Below, piece by piece: positions 1 to 11,299 of a stretch of DNA of 64,000 nucleotides; within the stretch, counting starts at the first letter, position 1; the number at the start of each line of letters is the position of its first letter. A program made the translations under genes and the position numbers. Origin of the DNA: Cryptomeria japonica (lineage: Eukaryota; Streptophyta; Pinopsida; Cupressales; Cupressaceae); assembly GCF_030272615.1 (NCBI RefSeq), contig NC_081414.1, forward strand, positions 765,617,983 through 765,681,982, in the 5' to 3' direction. Below the pieces are notes generated by a model. The model had not been told where the DNA came from. It did no database searches and was given only the letters and a program-made list of their open reading frames with translations.

Positions 1-60
1 AATCTTTGTTATGCATAATGTAATGATGTTTAATTATTAAAATCAGCATTATCCGTGTTT
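1..60 (+). other. Copy of ankyrin-gene 3' flank at the window edge
   Basis: These bases are identical to 27151-27210, the sequence immediately after and overlapping the AATAAA signal downstream of the ankyrin/PGG gene. A second copy of that gene, or its 3' part, may therefore lie just left of the window. This is inference from the duplication; the gene itself is not visible here. Confidence 0.45.
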
Positions 61-1240
61 TTTAATGTATCGGTGAGGGAAGGGGTTTCACTTTTTTATT
101 ACTGGATAAAATATTGCAAAATATAAATACCTAGATTATACTATTCAATGGCGTTACATCATCTCTACCAACCCTATTCTTACCATGAAGAATATTATAT
201 TTTACATTTAAGTTATTTGTGTTAAGTTTTATGGAGTTCAATCATAATATTGGATATAAGAGTGTTGGCATGAAAGGGATATTTTTTCTAGCTACTTTAT
301 CATTTAGGTTTCATTCACATTAGTTACTTAGGTTTATTTAAGATATAGATAGAATATTTATTATATTTCAAGTCATATGATTAAAGGACACACCATAATA
401 TTATGCAATCATATGTCCTACCTTGGTCCATATAAATAAGGAGTTCCCTTTGTAATCTCAATCAATCAGTTAATTGTAAGTAATTTATAATTTACATCCT
501 TTCATAAAACATCATTATTGTCTTATACTTGATCTCTCTTATTTTTTCATCGAAATTTCCAAATCTCGGGTGTCTACAATCATTAGCGAAATCTTGCATA
601 ATATAGAGAATTACATACCGACTCTTATCTAGTATGAAAGGTTGTGGAATTTCTTCTTGTTAGTCATAATTAAGAGATCTAGGTTGCAAATTTTGGCGAA
701 TCTTGGAAAGTTGAGTATGATCTTCTCTTGCATCAAATGGTGATCTAAAAAATTAGAAAAACTTGATAGAAATATTAGATTCGAGGTTCCTCTTTGTGGT
801 TTCATATGGTAGAATCATTTGAAGTTTGTTAATGCAAATATGAGCTTCCTATTAAGTTTAGAGTGTCCAACAAGATTATTTTTTCTCTTTATTTTGTCTA
901 AATTAAAAATTTGAGGCTATATCCCCAAGGGATTAAAGTTTGCAAGTTTGATGTTAAGTCAAAAAATAACTATAATTTTAAAATATTTTGAGTCAAAATA
1001 AATCAGCCATCATATCCACAAAGTCTAAGAATCCTAAGATTGGTCATAAAAAATTGGTCCTTTGCCATCAATGTTGTATGCTCACCCATATGATCATACA
1101 ATTTCTAGTGCAAACACTCTGTAGCTCTCTAAAATCAATTAAATTTTTAAAATGCTAACTTTAAAACCTCATATCTAATGTTTTCAAAAGGTTTTTTTTA
1201 GAATTTTACTGGAGTACTCACCAACAAACCTCATTGTGTG
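61..1240. other. AT-rich non-coding stretch, no gene seen
   Basis: No reading frame of substance and no recognisable RNA gene. The sequence is AT-rich with many stops in all frames. Repeated at 27211-28390. Confidence 0.6.
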
Positions 1241-2460
1241 ATATAGCCTACACTAGTAGCAATGGCCTCACCTCCACTATTGACTAGCATAAGAAAAGGT
1301 AGAAGCAACTTGTAGAGGATGATATTTGTCACCCTCAAGGGGAAAACCTACCTTCACTCTACCTCACTTAAGCTAGCGCTAAAGGTTAGCCAAGGGATGC
1401 TAAGTACAAAAGAGGATAAATGACCAGTAAACAAAGCTCTCAGACGATCCTGCCAAGTCTCTGTCTTGAGGACAAGTGTGTGGAACTAGGATAGTAGTGT
1501 GGCCCATTGTCATCCTGCACTGACAGAGTATAGAGATGATACAAAAAATGATAGATTTGACTATATTACTAAGAAAATGATGTAAATGATAAACTAAGAT
1601 AAATAATACAGAATGCATGACACTAAAAGGAAGTGAGAGAAGGATAGGAAAAGCTTACAATTGGTCCATGAATGAAGCCTCCAATAAGATGAGTTCTCCT
1701 CTTTGATCACAAACCTGCACACAAACAAAGAGGGAAAATGTTGGGGGCTGTGTTTAGAGGCATGTCTTTGTCAGACCTTGGTTTCGATATTTCCACCTCC
1801 ATGGACAACCCAAATTGTAGCAACGATAGGAAATAAAATGATAAAGATAAGAAATGGACAATTAAGACAATAGATATGCAAATGAACTAAGAAAGATATT
1901 GAACTCCCCTCCAACACTTGTGAAGACGACACCACAGGTTCTCTAATAAGGTGCAACAATGGTGGTCTTGAAATGCTAGATAATCTATGTATGATAAGGA
2001 TAATGGACGCCAAGAGCTCAAGTTACTTCTCCAAAATGATCAAGAATCCTTTTCCATTACAAAAATGCATGAGAGATAGCCTCCAAAGTGATTCATAACA
2101 TCAATGGCTGAGGACAGAGGCATTAGAAATTCTTCTGGGCATAGGCATAATGCTAAAAATACCACCTACAGATTGACAAATTTGGAGGATGCTAGCACGG
2201 CACAAAGACATCTCCACAGTGCACTAGAGTCCATAAGTCAACTGGTCAATATGCTCGATAAAATACAAGTTGTAATATGACAAGTCAATCCATGTGGACA
2301 AAAGGGTAAATAAGAAATGAGTATTCCTAATTTTCTTGTAGTGAAGATGCTTATGTAATGTGGAATTATACGAGGTGCAATTTACAATGTTACATTTTGT
2401 CCCCACTTTAGCGAGCATATCTTTGTCAAGAAATGCAAAGCTAAAGTAGAGATGATATCA
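1241..2460 (-). mobile_element. LTR-like repeat, family shared with 11300-12530
   Basis: Short landmarks occur in the same order here and at 11300-12530: a 'gaatgaagcct' stretch, then a purine-rich run after 'gcacacaa', then a 'ccttg..t' stretch, then 'cttgtgaag'. This suggests two diverged copies of one non-coding LTR-type repeat. No long terminal repeat boundaries, primer site or coding region can be fixed, and orientation is a guess. Short open frames within it are not convincing genes. Repeated at 28391-29610. Confidence 0.3.
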
Positions 2461-3880
2461 ATATTTGTGAAGATGAAGAAAAATTGGCTGATTTGATGAA
2501 GTTACCCCTAGCTAGATAAAATTGAGATTGAGATAGATTTTGCTAAGCTATGTCATGACAAACATGTTGTCTAAAGTCCAACATATTAGATGAAAAAGCG
2601 ATTAAACATTGAATAGATGAGATAGATAAGATAACGTATTAGAAACAAACTTCACTTAATAGAGGAAAACCCCTATTATGAAAGATAATTAATAGTAGCT
2701 ACCATGATAAAAGAGATAGTGTCGATATGGGTAGCAAGTTGTGTTATGCTAGATAGCCATACAATAGGGTAACAATGTATAAGATTTCATTGGTATGGAT
2801 ATAAAGTTGTGTTATGATAGATAGGACTATGATAGGGCGAGACTTCACCGTAATGAATAAAAAAATGCTAAATATTCATGAGACTGGGCTAGATTTGGTT
2901 GGAATGAATAGAAAAATGATATATAGTCATGTGATTGGGGAATCAAAGATTGATTTCATAAGCAATGGATTGGCCCCCACAAAAGGCGGTAAGATAAATA
3001 AAATAGATAAACTGGTTTGGTCCCCACCAAGGCAAACAAGAATGCTGAGCTATACAAATAGAAATATAGATTATGCAGATATGATAGCCACCCCTTAGAA
3101 TGGTATGCATGAAAGGCATGTCATTCTAAGGAGAATAAATGTTGTGGCACGTCAACATGGTGAGTTTTTTTCGTGGAATGTCATCTTCGACAGATGACAC
3201 ATAAGACCACAACATCAACAAAGATGAAATAACACAAGGGGTTTGATTATTTGGCTTCAAAACCCATAGCAAAGAAATAAAATCTGTAATATAACTATAG
3301 ATCGGTGTCTCATTATAATGCTAAAGTTCTTGGATTTGAAGAAGAGAATATGAAGAGAAAGAGAAAATAAAAAATTTGGGTCAACATTGAAAAGGGCCTA
3401 AATGCCCCCAATGCTTTACATTGCCCTCTAATGTCAAAAAGAAAGATACGAAAGATAGAGGAAATAGATAATAAATAGAAGAAGTTTTATGATAGAAATT
3501 TCATGTATTCAAGAACCTACAGAGTAACTTGGGTCCTCTAGGAGAACATAATAGATAAAGACAATTAACCTCCCATTTCCTAGCACTGACAAAATAACTT
3601 GGGTACTCTAGGAGGGAACACACTTGTAAAGAAAGCATGGGGGAACACAAACATGCACATATGCTATGCTACAAGATAAAGGAAGATAGTTCCTTAGAAC
3701 CCCTCAACGATCAGGTCATCATCCTTTCAATCTTTATCATATGGGGAAGGAGGGTGAGATTGAAGTAGAACAATCATAAGGGAAGCACCAGGTGCCTCAC
3801 CAAAAGTGAGGGCAAGGGAGGAGGCTATAGTAAAATCCTTGTCCAAAAGCTTGGAAGAGGAAAGAGTCAATGTCTGCATG
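2461..3880. other. Non-coding repeat region with a short tandem repeat
   Basis: Contains two copies of a roughly 70-bp unit around 2735-2860, each carrying 'gttgtgttatg' followed by 'agatag'. It also contains two copies of a short unit near 3530 and 3595, each with 'aacttgggt' and 'ctctaggag'. A 94-codon open frame at 2814-3098 overlaps the tandem unit and resembles nothing I know. Repeated at 29611-31030. Confidence 0.4.
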
Positions 3881-5310
3881 AAAATCTTCTTGGATTCTTG
3901 GATTCTTCGCAATTCAATCAAGACTGTTTTTTTCTGCTTATTTTTATCAACTTGGTTATTAACATGTGACTTTGATAGCATCAATATAAGTGAATCACCA
4001 ACCAATTATAACAAGTTTAGCCTATCAAACTAGAATAAAAAGTTAGTTTGGTTATGTCTATATAAATTAATTTATTCTCACGATACTTATTATATTGGCA
4101 ACATACTCATTTTCTTAAGGGTAGAGAAATAGGACACCAATCATTAGGTTAGGGGCCATTATAAAGTTCCCTTGCATGGAGTCCATCATTTTAATTTTTC
4201 CAAGGCTCGTATATAATAGAAGGGTGGAGAAAGCAAGAGCAAACCCAAATCTAACCCTAACCATTATAAAGGTAGGGCAGCTAAAATTAAGGTAGAGGAT
4301 CCTATCCAAAGATAGAATTGGTAGTGTATCATCTTTGGTTTACTTGTCATGCCCCCGTCAATGACATCAGATGACAATCCATTTTAAACCATGGCTAGTG
4401 CAGGAGCACCCAGGTTTATTTGCAATCAACACCAACCAAAAAAGAAAAATATTTCCAGTTTATTTCCTGATTTTAGTTTTGGTGTGCTTGGTCAGGCTTC
4501 ACTCTAGTCAATTTTGCAAAGTTTGTATCTCTCGATAACAATAATGACTGTAGAAGGTGAAAGGGAAAGTATAAAGGAAGAGGAGTATGTTTACAGAAAA
4601 TGGCTTGTACATAATTTTCCTTCATTCAATGTCGTAGAAAACTCACATCCGTGAACTATTTGACAAAATGCTTCATCGAAATAAACTCTCATGGATGACG
4701 ATGATTGGAGACGATGCACAAAATAGATTTGTTGATAAAGCTTTAGAAACTTCAAGCAAATCTAATTTTGCACGTGTAAGGCCAAATACCTTGAATTTTT
4801 CCAACCACCTTGCAGCCTGTACAAAATTCTTGTAGCAGCTGATTAAATTTCAATTCCAAGCATAAACAGTGAATAAGAGAAAAGGTGTGGTGAGTCAACA
4901 TAGGCAATGTAACCAAAGCGACCGAAAGATATATTGATATCTAGGAAGATCGAGCCAGGCGAATTTGGAAAGACATCGGTTAAGAGGAAGCAATAGAAAA
5001 CATATCGCATTTCTTTGAATGCGATATAAATTAGCTAGTGGATATTATGGATAAAAGGGGAGAAAGGATTGCGCTTTGATAGGGGGAACTGGTGGGCTAT
5101 GGAATGAGAGGAGTGTGTAAGCAATGAACGTGCATTGAGAAAAGCCTAGGCAAAAACCTTTGTTGTAATTGAAATTTATACTAATTGAATTGGATGTAAA
5201 TAGAAGTGTATTTCCTTATTTCCATCTATAAACAAACAATCTCTATTTCTGCATTTGTGTTTTGAGTGTTGAGTTTTAAAATTGTAAGGCAGGGGAAGAT
5301 TTTTGTATGA
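3881..5310 (+). mobile_element. 5' LTR-like region of a tRNA-iMet-primed Ty3/gypsy remnant
   Basis: This region is shared with 19327-20761, 31031-32460 and 42260-43636. In the last two independent copies (Y' and C) it ends in ATCA two bases before a TGGTATCAGAGC-type primer-binding site, as expected for the 3' end of an LTR; here the end reads ATGA. The exact 5' TG end is not resolved, because homology between copies begins at different points near 3881-3908. It is followed by a gag remnant, which makes it a left LTR. No matching right LTR is present next to it. Confidence 0.6.
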
Positions 5311-5312
5311 AA

Positions 5313-5324
5313 TGGTATCAGAGC
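5313..5324 (+). other. Primer-binding site for tRNA-iMet
   Basis: TGGTATCAGAGC is the standard plant LTR-retrotransposon sequence complementary to the 3' end of initiator tRNA-Met. It sits directly after the LTR-like region and about 145 bases before the gag ATG. Copies are at 20764-20775 (perfect), 32463-32474 (perfect) and 43640-43651 (one C-to-T change). Confidence 0.85.
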
Positions 5325-5468
5325 TTGTTGTCTTGAGCATGTAGAGGATACACTAGGACCTATGGAAGTGTGAAACGGTTGTGAAGAAGCTCATGTGGGT
5401 TGTTGTAGGTGGAAGAAAGAAGTCTTGACTAGTGAGAGCTTGAAGCCGTAATTAAAAGAGTAATAGAG

Positions 5469-5890
5469 ATGCTACCTCGAAGAGGGATGTCCAAAATTGA
5501 GGAGGTGTTGGAGTGATTTCGAGAGATGATACGAACTGATATTAGAAATGAGGTGAGATCAACTTCTAGAAATGAAAGAGGACATGTAAGTGATGAAGGA
5601 AGTGAATTGGAAGAAAAAGAACACGAAAAAGAAGAAGAGCAACCTATAGATCCCGGAGAAGAAATATTTTTGAGGATTCTATCGATAATCACAAAAACTA
5701 ACAAAATGGAAGTGGCAAAATTTTTGGAACATTAAATCCAGATCAGTTGATTGATTGGATAGATGAGCTAGAAGAATACTTTGAAGTGGAGGAAATCAGA
5801 GATCTAGTAAGGGTAAAGTTAGCTCAAGAAAAGTTGAAAGGGCATGCTGCATTATTATGGTGGAAAGAGTTGCAAAAACAATGGGTAATG
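5469..5890 (+). pseudogene. Truncated gag of a Ty3/gypsy element
   Basis: The ATG at 5469 opens a frame of short basic and acidic residues, broken by TGA at 5514-5516. It continues with a Glu/Lys-rich stretch and then a gag core: 'LNPDQLIDWIDELEEYFEV', then a segment ending in ALLWWKE. That core is the typical retrotransposon gag pattern (Leu/Lys-rich helix ending in A-L-x-W-W). A one-base deletion near 5727, relative to the copies at 20920 and 43796, shifts the frame. The domain stops at about 5890, where the sequence joins an unrelated LTR-like segment; capsid C-terminus, zinc knuckle and pol are missing. Clearly dead. Block B copy: 32619-33040. Confidence 0.7.
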
Positions 5891-5915
5891 AATGGAGTGT
5901 TAACTCTAAGGCATT

Positions 5916-6228
5916 TTTGACATTAGTGTCAAATGTTCTAAATGCATGTGATATTCTCCTATAGACATTTATGTCATTTCATGGTTACATTGCTTGGAAA
6001 GTTTGATCCTTGGCATAGCTGTACATATGTGGTGTATTATAAGTGACCAAGTCACTTGGAGATAAAGAGGTGATAAGTTGCATGAGTTACTTTTGTGACT
6101 AAGTCACTAGGTGATGGTAAATTGATGAAGTTACCTAAGCGATTAGGTAACATGACATAACGTTTTCCCACCAACAAGGATCTAGTGGGCATAATAGTTT
6201 ATTTATTATTCTCCACTAAAATATGTGG
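5916..6228. repeat. Cluster of short perfect hairpins
   Basis: Inverted repeats in order: TTTGACA/TGTCAAA (5916-5933), GACAT/ATGTC (5964-5975), AAGTGAC/GTCACTT with loop CAA (6041-6057), GTGAC/GTCAC with loop TAA (6095-6107), GTTACCTAA/TTAGGTAAC with a GCGA loop (6130-6151), CCCAC/GTGGG (6167-6189), CCAC/GTGG (6213-6228). In the diverged copy at 44458-44479 the fifth hairpin keeps eight of nine stem pairs. Function unknown. Confidence 0.7.
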
Positions 6229-7315
6229 TGAATGGGACATTACATATCATCGATATTTTTTAAAGGAATATTATATGGTTTCAAAGCTTATCATTGTAAA
6301 AGCATTGTTTTCATTTGTAAAAGCCCTTGAGCTCAAGCTAGGGCATGCTAATATCAGTTAGGGTTTGGATTACCTATGGCTAGAGAACATTGTGAGAGTG
6401 ACTGATCTTTTGGAATTGCAATGACAGTTTAGTTTTGATAACAGAAAGAAAGAAGTTCGGGCAACTATTCTTGAGTACTTTTTGGTTGAGAATCTTCGAT
6501 CCCAGATGTCATGTACAAGTAGTTTGAGTTGAGTTTTTCTTGTCGGTCTTAGCGATACCAGGTGTTTCCAATCCTTAATCTCATTGTATTTTGAAAAGAA
6601 AACTGTTAAGGATTTTGGTTATGTTATGATTAAGTCTGAAAATGCTCTCTAATTGCTTTTGTTTACAAATGGTTATGAGTCATGCATTTGTGAAAGGAAG
6701 TAAAGCATTGTATTTTGTTAAACCTATTCTTCTGTTTAGGGTATATACTTGGTTTTTTGAAAAGGGTTTATGATTTTGTTTTTTCTGTAACTATAATGTT
6801 TATCAAACAATAGTCAGGGTATTTTGAGCTAAGGGTTTTGCATAATTTTATAGTTTTTTGTTCTAAACCTTGTTGTTATGCACATTCAAATGTGGGTGTA
6901 TGTTTTGTCATTTAACCCTCATTGATTTCTCAGTTTTATCCTTGTCTTTGTTATGGGTCTTTCTGTTAACCCGAGTTTGGGTTTGTTGATAGTTTTATAG
7001 AGGCACTTTTGATTTGAACGACAGTTTGAACAATGACAATCTTAACTCTGTTTGTGAACATTGTTTCAATTATCATTGATATCACATGATTTATAATAGA
7101 AAATCGTTATGTTGTTAAGGCATTGAGTAGTATCATTATCATTCTGGTACTTGTTAAAGAGACCGGTTAAGGATTTAAGTTATGTTTCCATTTGAATATG
7201 CAGAACAATATATGTACTTTCTTGAATTCATTCTTCATGGTATTGAACAAAAAAGGAATATTATTCTTAGATTGTAAAATTATTTCATTCATATTATTCT
7301 TCATGGTATTGAGCA
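5916..7315 (+). mobile_element. Hairpin-rich LTR-like segment ending at a tRNA-Arg-type primer motif
   Basis: The segment begins at the point where the gag remnant is cut and ends '..GAGCA' five bases before TGGCGACTCC, so it has the layout of an LTR followed by a primer-binding site. Its first 300 bases hold a run of short perfect inverted repeats (described separately). No coding region. Copies: 33066-34465 in block B, and 44226-45625 in block C, where a 6-kb insertion separates it from its primer motif at 51731. Confidence 0.45.
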
Positions 7316-10020
7316 AAGGGTGGCGACTCCTACAAAAAATGGATATAAAGAGGAAATCATTTCCTTGGGAAGAGGAAATAAATGAATCATCAATCACCAA
7401 TTTGGAAAATATAAAGTGGGTTGCAATTAAATATTACAACCAAAGAGGATGAAACCACTCCAAGGTTAATTTGAGAGATCTAAGGAAAAAAACCCTTATT
7501 TCTCATTATCAAGTTTTAAATGAAACCTCTTAAATTCTCTTAGCAAGTTAAGGTTAAAAACCTTTAATCTTGCCATTGTTGAGTTAGACACAAAAACCCT
7601 TGATTAAAGCAGATCTGAAAGCACTTCGAAAGTAAAGATACAAGAAGAAATAATCATAGTTTGAAGGAGGATTACAGAAAAAGACTAAGATAAGATCTAT
7701 TTTTAGAATTAATCCTAGAGTTATAAAGTTAAATATTATAATTAAATTTCACTATTTTAGATAAAACTATCTTTATAAATATAATGTAGGTATCATTCTA
7801 AGTTGGAATTATTGTTTGAAGAAAAAAATAAAAATGTTCTAGAAAAAGAAACATTACAATATTGTTGCTTTCAAACCTTGCTTTCAAACTAGTTATAGGC
7901 CTAATAGCAATGATTTTCCTATTTTAATACATTTACAACTTGAATTAAAATGATTAATGAGGAGACATATACTATCTAATATCTTTAGATAAAATTATTT
8001 TTTAATGGATATAAGAAACAAGTTATGATATTGACTCTTTTATACAAATTATAACAGTTATTTCTGAATGCTAACAACATTGTATACGTTAAAAGCGAAG
8101 ATTGTGACTTACCTTGTATTGGAAGAATGTAGCCTTAGGAGAGCAACCTGGACCCAAGAAAGCAAACACCTACATACATAATCCATTATTGTAATTAGAT
8201 ATAATCTATTCAAGCAGTTAGAGTTGGGTGGTTGGAACATGAGAGGGGTCACGCAGGTCCGTTGTTTACCAAGCCTAAGGAATGGTTGCTTCTAACCTCT
8301 TTGTTACACTTGGCGGCCCATGTGGCTTTCCCTTCAAGCCCATTACCGATACTAGTCTTACCTTGTGGGTTTGACATATAGGTGCAATCTGGCTCTTTGA
8401 TTCTGAGGGTCCTTATGATCACTTGCGAGCCCCTCATTGCCACTAGATTACACTTCTATTCATTCTAAGTTGTATACCTTTAAACGCATTAAACACTTTC
8501 CATCTTAGTAAAACTAGCATGAAGAGGGTAACTGGTTCCTTGACTTCATGGGTCCTTATGACCACAAGGAAGCCCCTCGTCATCATTGGATACTCTTCTC
8601 CATCCTCTCACACAAGATGGACTTAATAACATTTTCTTGATAATACCCTACTGAACAAACAACATTAATTTCAGATATAACTAAACAGTATACTTTCTTA
8701 GGTAATGTTAAATCTGACATATTAAAATAATCTCTCTCTATATATAAATTCAGAACAACAATATTATAATATAACCACATAATATATATTTCCAGCATCC
8801 TTAGTATTATCGGTGTTGTTCCTAATATAAAATAATAATATCTGAAAGAGATCTTATGTGATAATAAGTAGGTTAGGGGCATAATTATCTTACCTGTCCT
8901 TGGTGAAGAGAACCGGACTTGTTTAATGGTTTGCTGAGTTGTCAGTTGATTGAAGATAATTTCCCTATTTTATTTTCTTTTTCCCCCTAACCTCCTTTGT
9001 GAGAAGTAATGGGCCCATATTTAAAGGTAGACTCACAACATTTTGGGAGAGACGTGACTTATTGAGAGTCACGTCCTCTTCTTAGTAACATTTCTTTTCC
9101 ACTATCATGACTCTTAGGAGACACGATTACTATTTATAATTTAATACTAAATCAATATTTACTTATTAATGGAATTTATATATACTTATTAATCATCATT
9201 ATGTTAAAATTCAGTTATTAGTAACATAGAAATCTTATAAAAGTATTTGCTTAATTAATTTAATTAATATTATATTGTTTAACTAATTCAATTCATATTA
9301 TATTGTTGATGCATGATTACTCAATATTAAATAAATGTATTTCAATTATATTTTAATTATATTTTTATTTTTATTCTTTTGTATTTTAATTATATTTCAA
9401 AGTGGAGACATTACAATTAAAGTTGTTAAGACTACTTTTAATGCATATTTTATTGTCAATCAATTTCATGTTTTCTTCAATTACTATGGTTAGGATTCTC
9501 CTCAATTAATGTTTTCAAATGTCTTTGTTCAATTTGTATATTCACTCTCCATCCATATTGTTGCATTTTTTTTCACTTGAAAGGTAAAAATGTTTATAGC
9601 TATTCCCCTTATTCTTTTCTTTCTTGTGTTGTTAAGTTTCACCTCATGCAACATACCGAATCTCTTATTCACACATGATGCTTGGGATATTTATGCACTA
9701 AAGTCCTTCCCTTGAAAGGAACTCTAAGTAGTTGTAGTCATTTATGGTATGGGTCATCTACCACTTCAGATTGTTCAAGCAATGCACAACACAATATAAC
9801 TAACCAATACATGCATCGACCTATCAATTATCATATCGACAGGAAAGATTCACTAACCCATATAATAGTTGTACATGTTGTCTTCCAATCCTTTATGTTA
9901 ATGTTGGCAGGACTACTTTCAATTCATGTTTCATAGTTGAATTTCATGCATTCTACAAATAGTATTGTCGGGATTGTTGGCCTAGTTGTCTGGTTAAGCT
10001 GCTTGATTTTGTGTTTGAGC
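7316..10020. repeat. Repeat block S, non-coding, shared by blocks A, B and C
   Basis: Recurs at 34466-37170 and, diverged, at 51726-55483. Homology with C stops at about 10020/55483. C carries about 1 kb more (52335-53325), so A and B have lost that piece or C gained it. Short open frames at 7192, 8249 and 9682 are conserved only to the extent that the DNA is and have no recognisable domain. Minus-strand GTAAGT (near 8110) and GTAAGA (near 8895) sites look like splice donors, but no exon can be proven. Confidence 0.6.
7321..7330 (+). other. TGGCGACTCC motif, partial tRNA-Arg-type primer-binding site
   Basis: TGGCGACTCC matches the first ten bases of the primer site complementary to tRNA-Arg that is known from Tat/Ogre-type plant elements. 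The match then stops: the usual CTGGGG continuation is replaced by TACAAAAA. It lies just after an LTR-like end. Copies at 34471 (block B) and 51731 (block C). Confidence 0.4.
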
Positions 10021-11299
10021 TTCTTGGGTGTTAGTCTGAGCTAGCTACTTGTCCACATCATCTACCAGTTTGTCTACTTCAAATTGACACATCACTATTT
10101 GAATATTCATTATGGTGCTTATTTGAATCAAAGTAAGGCAAATATTTGAACTTCTGAGTTTATTATCTACCATAAAGGATTGTATTTCATTGGGAAATAT
10201 TTATTGAAAGTCCTGGCACAATGGTGTGAATGTTCATGTGTAACCTTTTGACTATTCCCATATCCCCATTTGTTGCCTGTGTCAGTTTGATTGGTAACGT
10301 TGCAAAAGCTAGGTATATAGACAGGTTTGATCATTCTATTTTATTTGTCCATTCTATTTTGGTGTGATGATTTCAAAAGCTTTTATTGTGTGAAAGTGAG
10401 ATGTTGTGATTGTTAGCTCCACATCTTTCTTGCAAACTTCATGGAGTCTAACTTTGGGCACTACATGAGTGGTGCGTAATTTTTTTCTTCATGTCTTATG
10501 CTTTTGACGATTTTAGAGCTCTTATTTTTAGATTCAAACGATAGAAGGGAGGTCGCGGTTGATGAATGACTTGGCATGTCAAAGTAAACATATGTATTCT
10601 TCATTGGAGTGGTTGATTGGCTTTCACTTCATATATTTATGATTATTATTGAAGTAATTGCCAATTCAGTAACAATAGTGTGTGGACTCCCCAAAGTCTG
10701 AAATAGATGATGGGTACGTAAAGAGAATATGATATATGTGTGAGACTATAGGCAATCCTTGAGTGACTATTACTGTTTGAAAGAATTGTTTCTAGTTAAA
10801 TATGAATTTCTACGATTGGGTCATTGTGTTAAAAGCAACAACATGATGTACAGTTTGAGTTTCAATAGATTTTACAACATCCCTCTATTCTTTGTTCTCA
10901 TGAATTGTATTCTTGACTTTTGATGAATTTCTTAGGTTTAACCACTTCACCTCTCTCTATATATTGTGTTTCTTAGTAATTTGAATGTTTTTAGGTATGT
11001 TGAGTTTCAATCAATTCTACTTGTTAATTTTTTTACTATTATTATCCATGTAAGTTTTGAAGTTAAGTTTTTAGTGTTCATTCTCTCTCATGTAGTTAAT
11101 ATTCTTCTCAATTTGGAAAATTTCAATTCATCCTCAATAGTATTGATTTAAATAACTTTAATGCATGTATAACAATTTCTACTTGTTATTTTGATTTTCT
11201 CTTTCTCAATCTTGTCTGTATTTCTCTCAAACAAATCGACAAATGTAATGATTTCAATATTGAATTGAAATACTTATTAGAAAAAAACTATACTTTTTT
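10021..11299. other. Non-coding stretch, no gene seen
   Basis: AT-rich with frequent stops in all frames. A 61-codon frame at 10966-11151 is low-complexity and hydrophobic and is not supported. Repeated at 37171-38449. Confidence 0.5.

Noticed and set aside
2814-3098. 94-codon frame in block A (and its block B copy)
   Set aside because: Overlaps a non-coding tandem unit, no recognisable domain, and flanking DNA is equally repeated.
4248-4263. CTAACCCTAACC as interstitial telomere repeat
   Set aside because: Only two imperfect units, and not the plant CCCTAAA heptamer.
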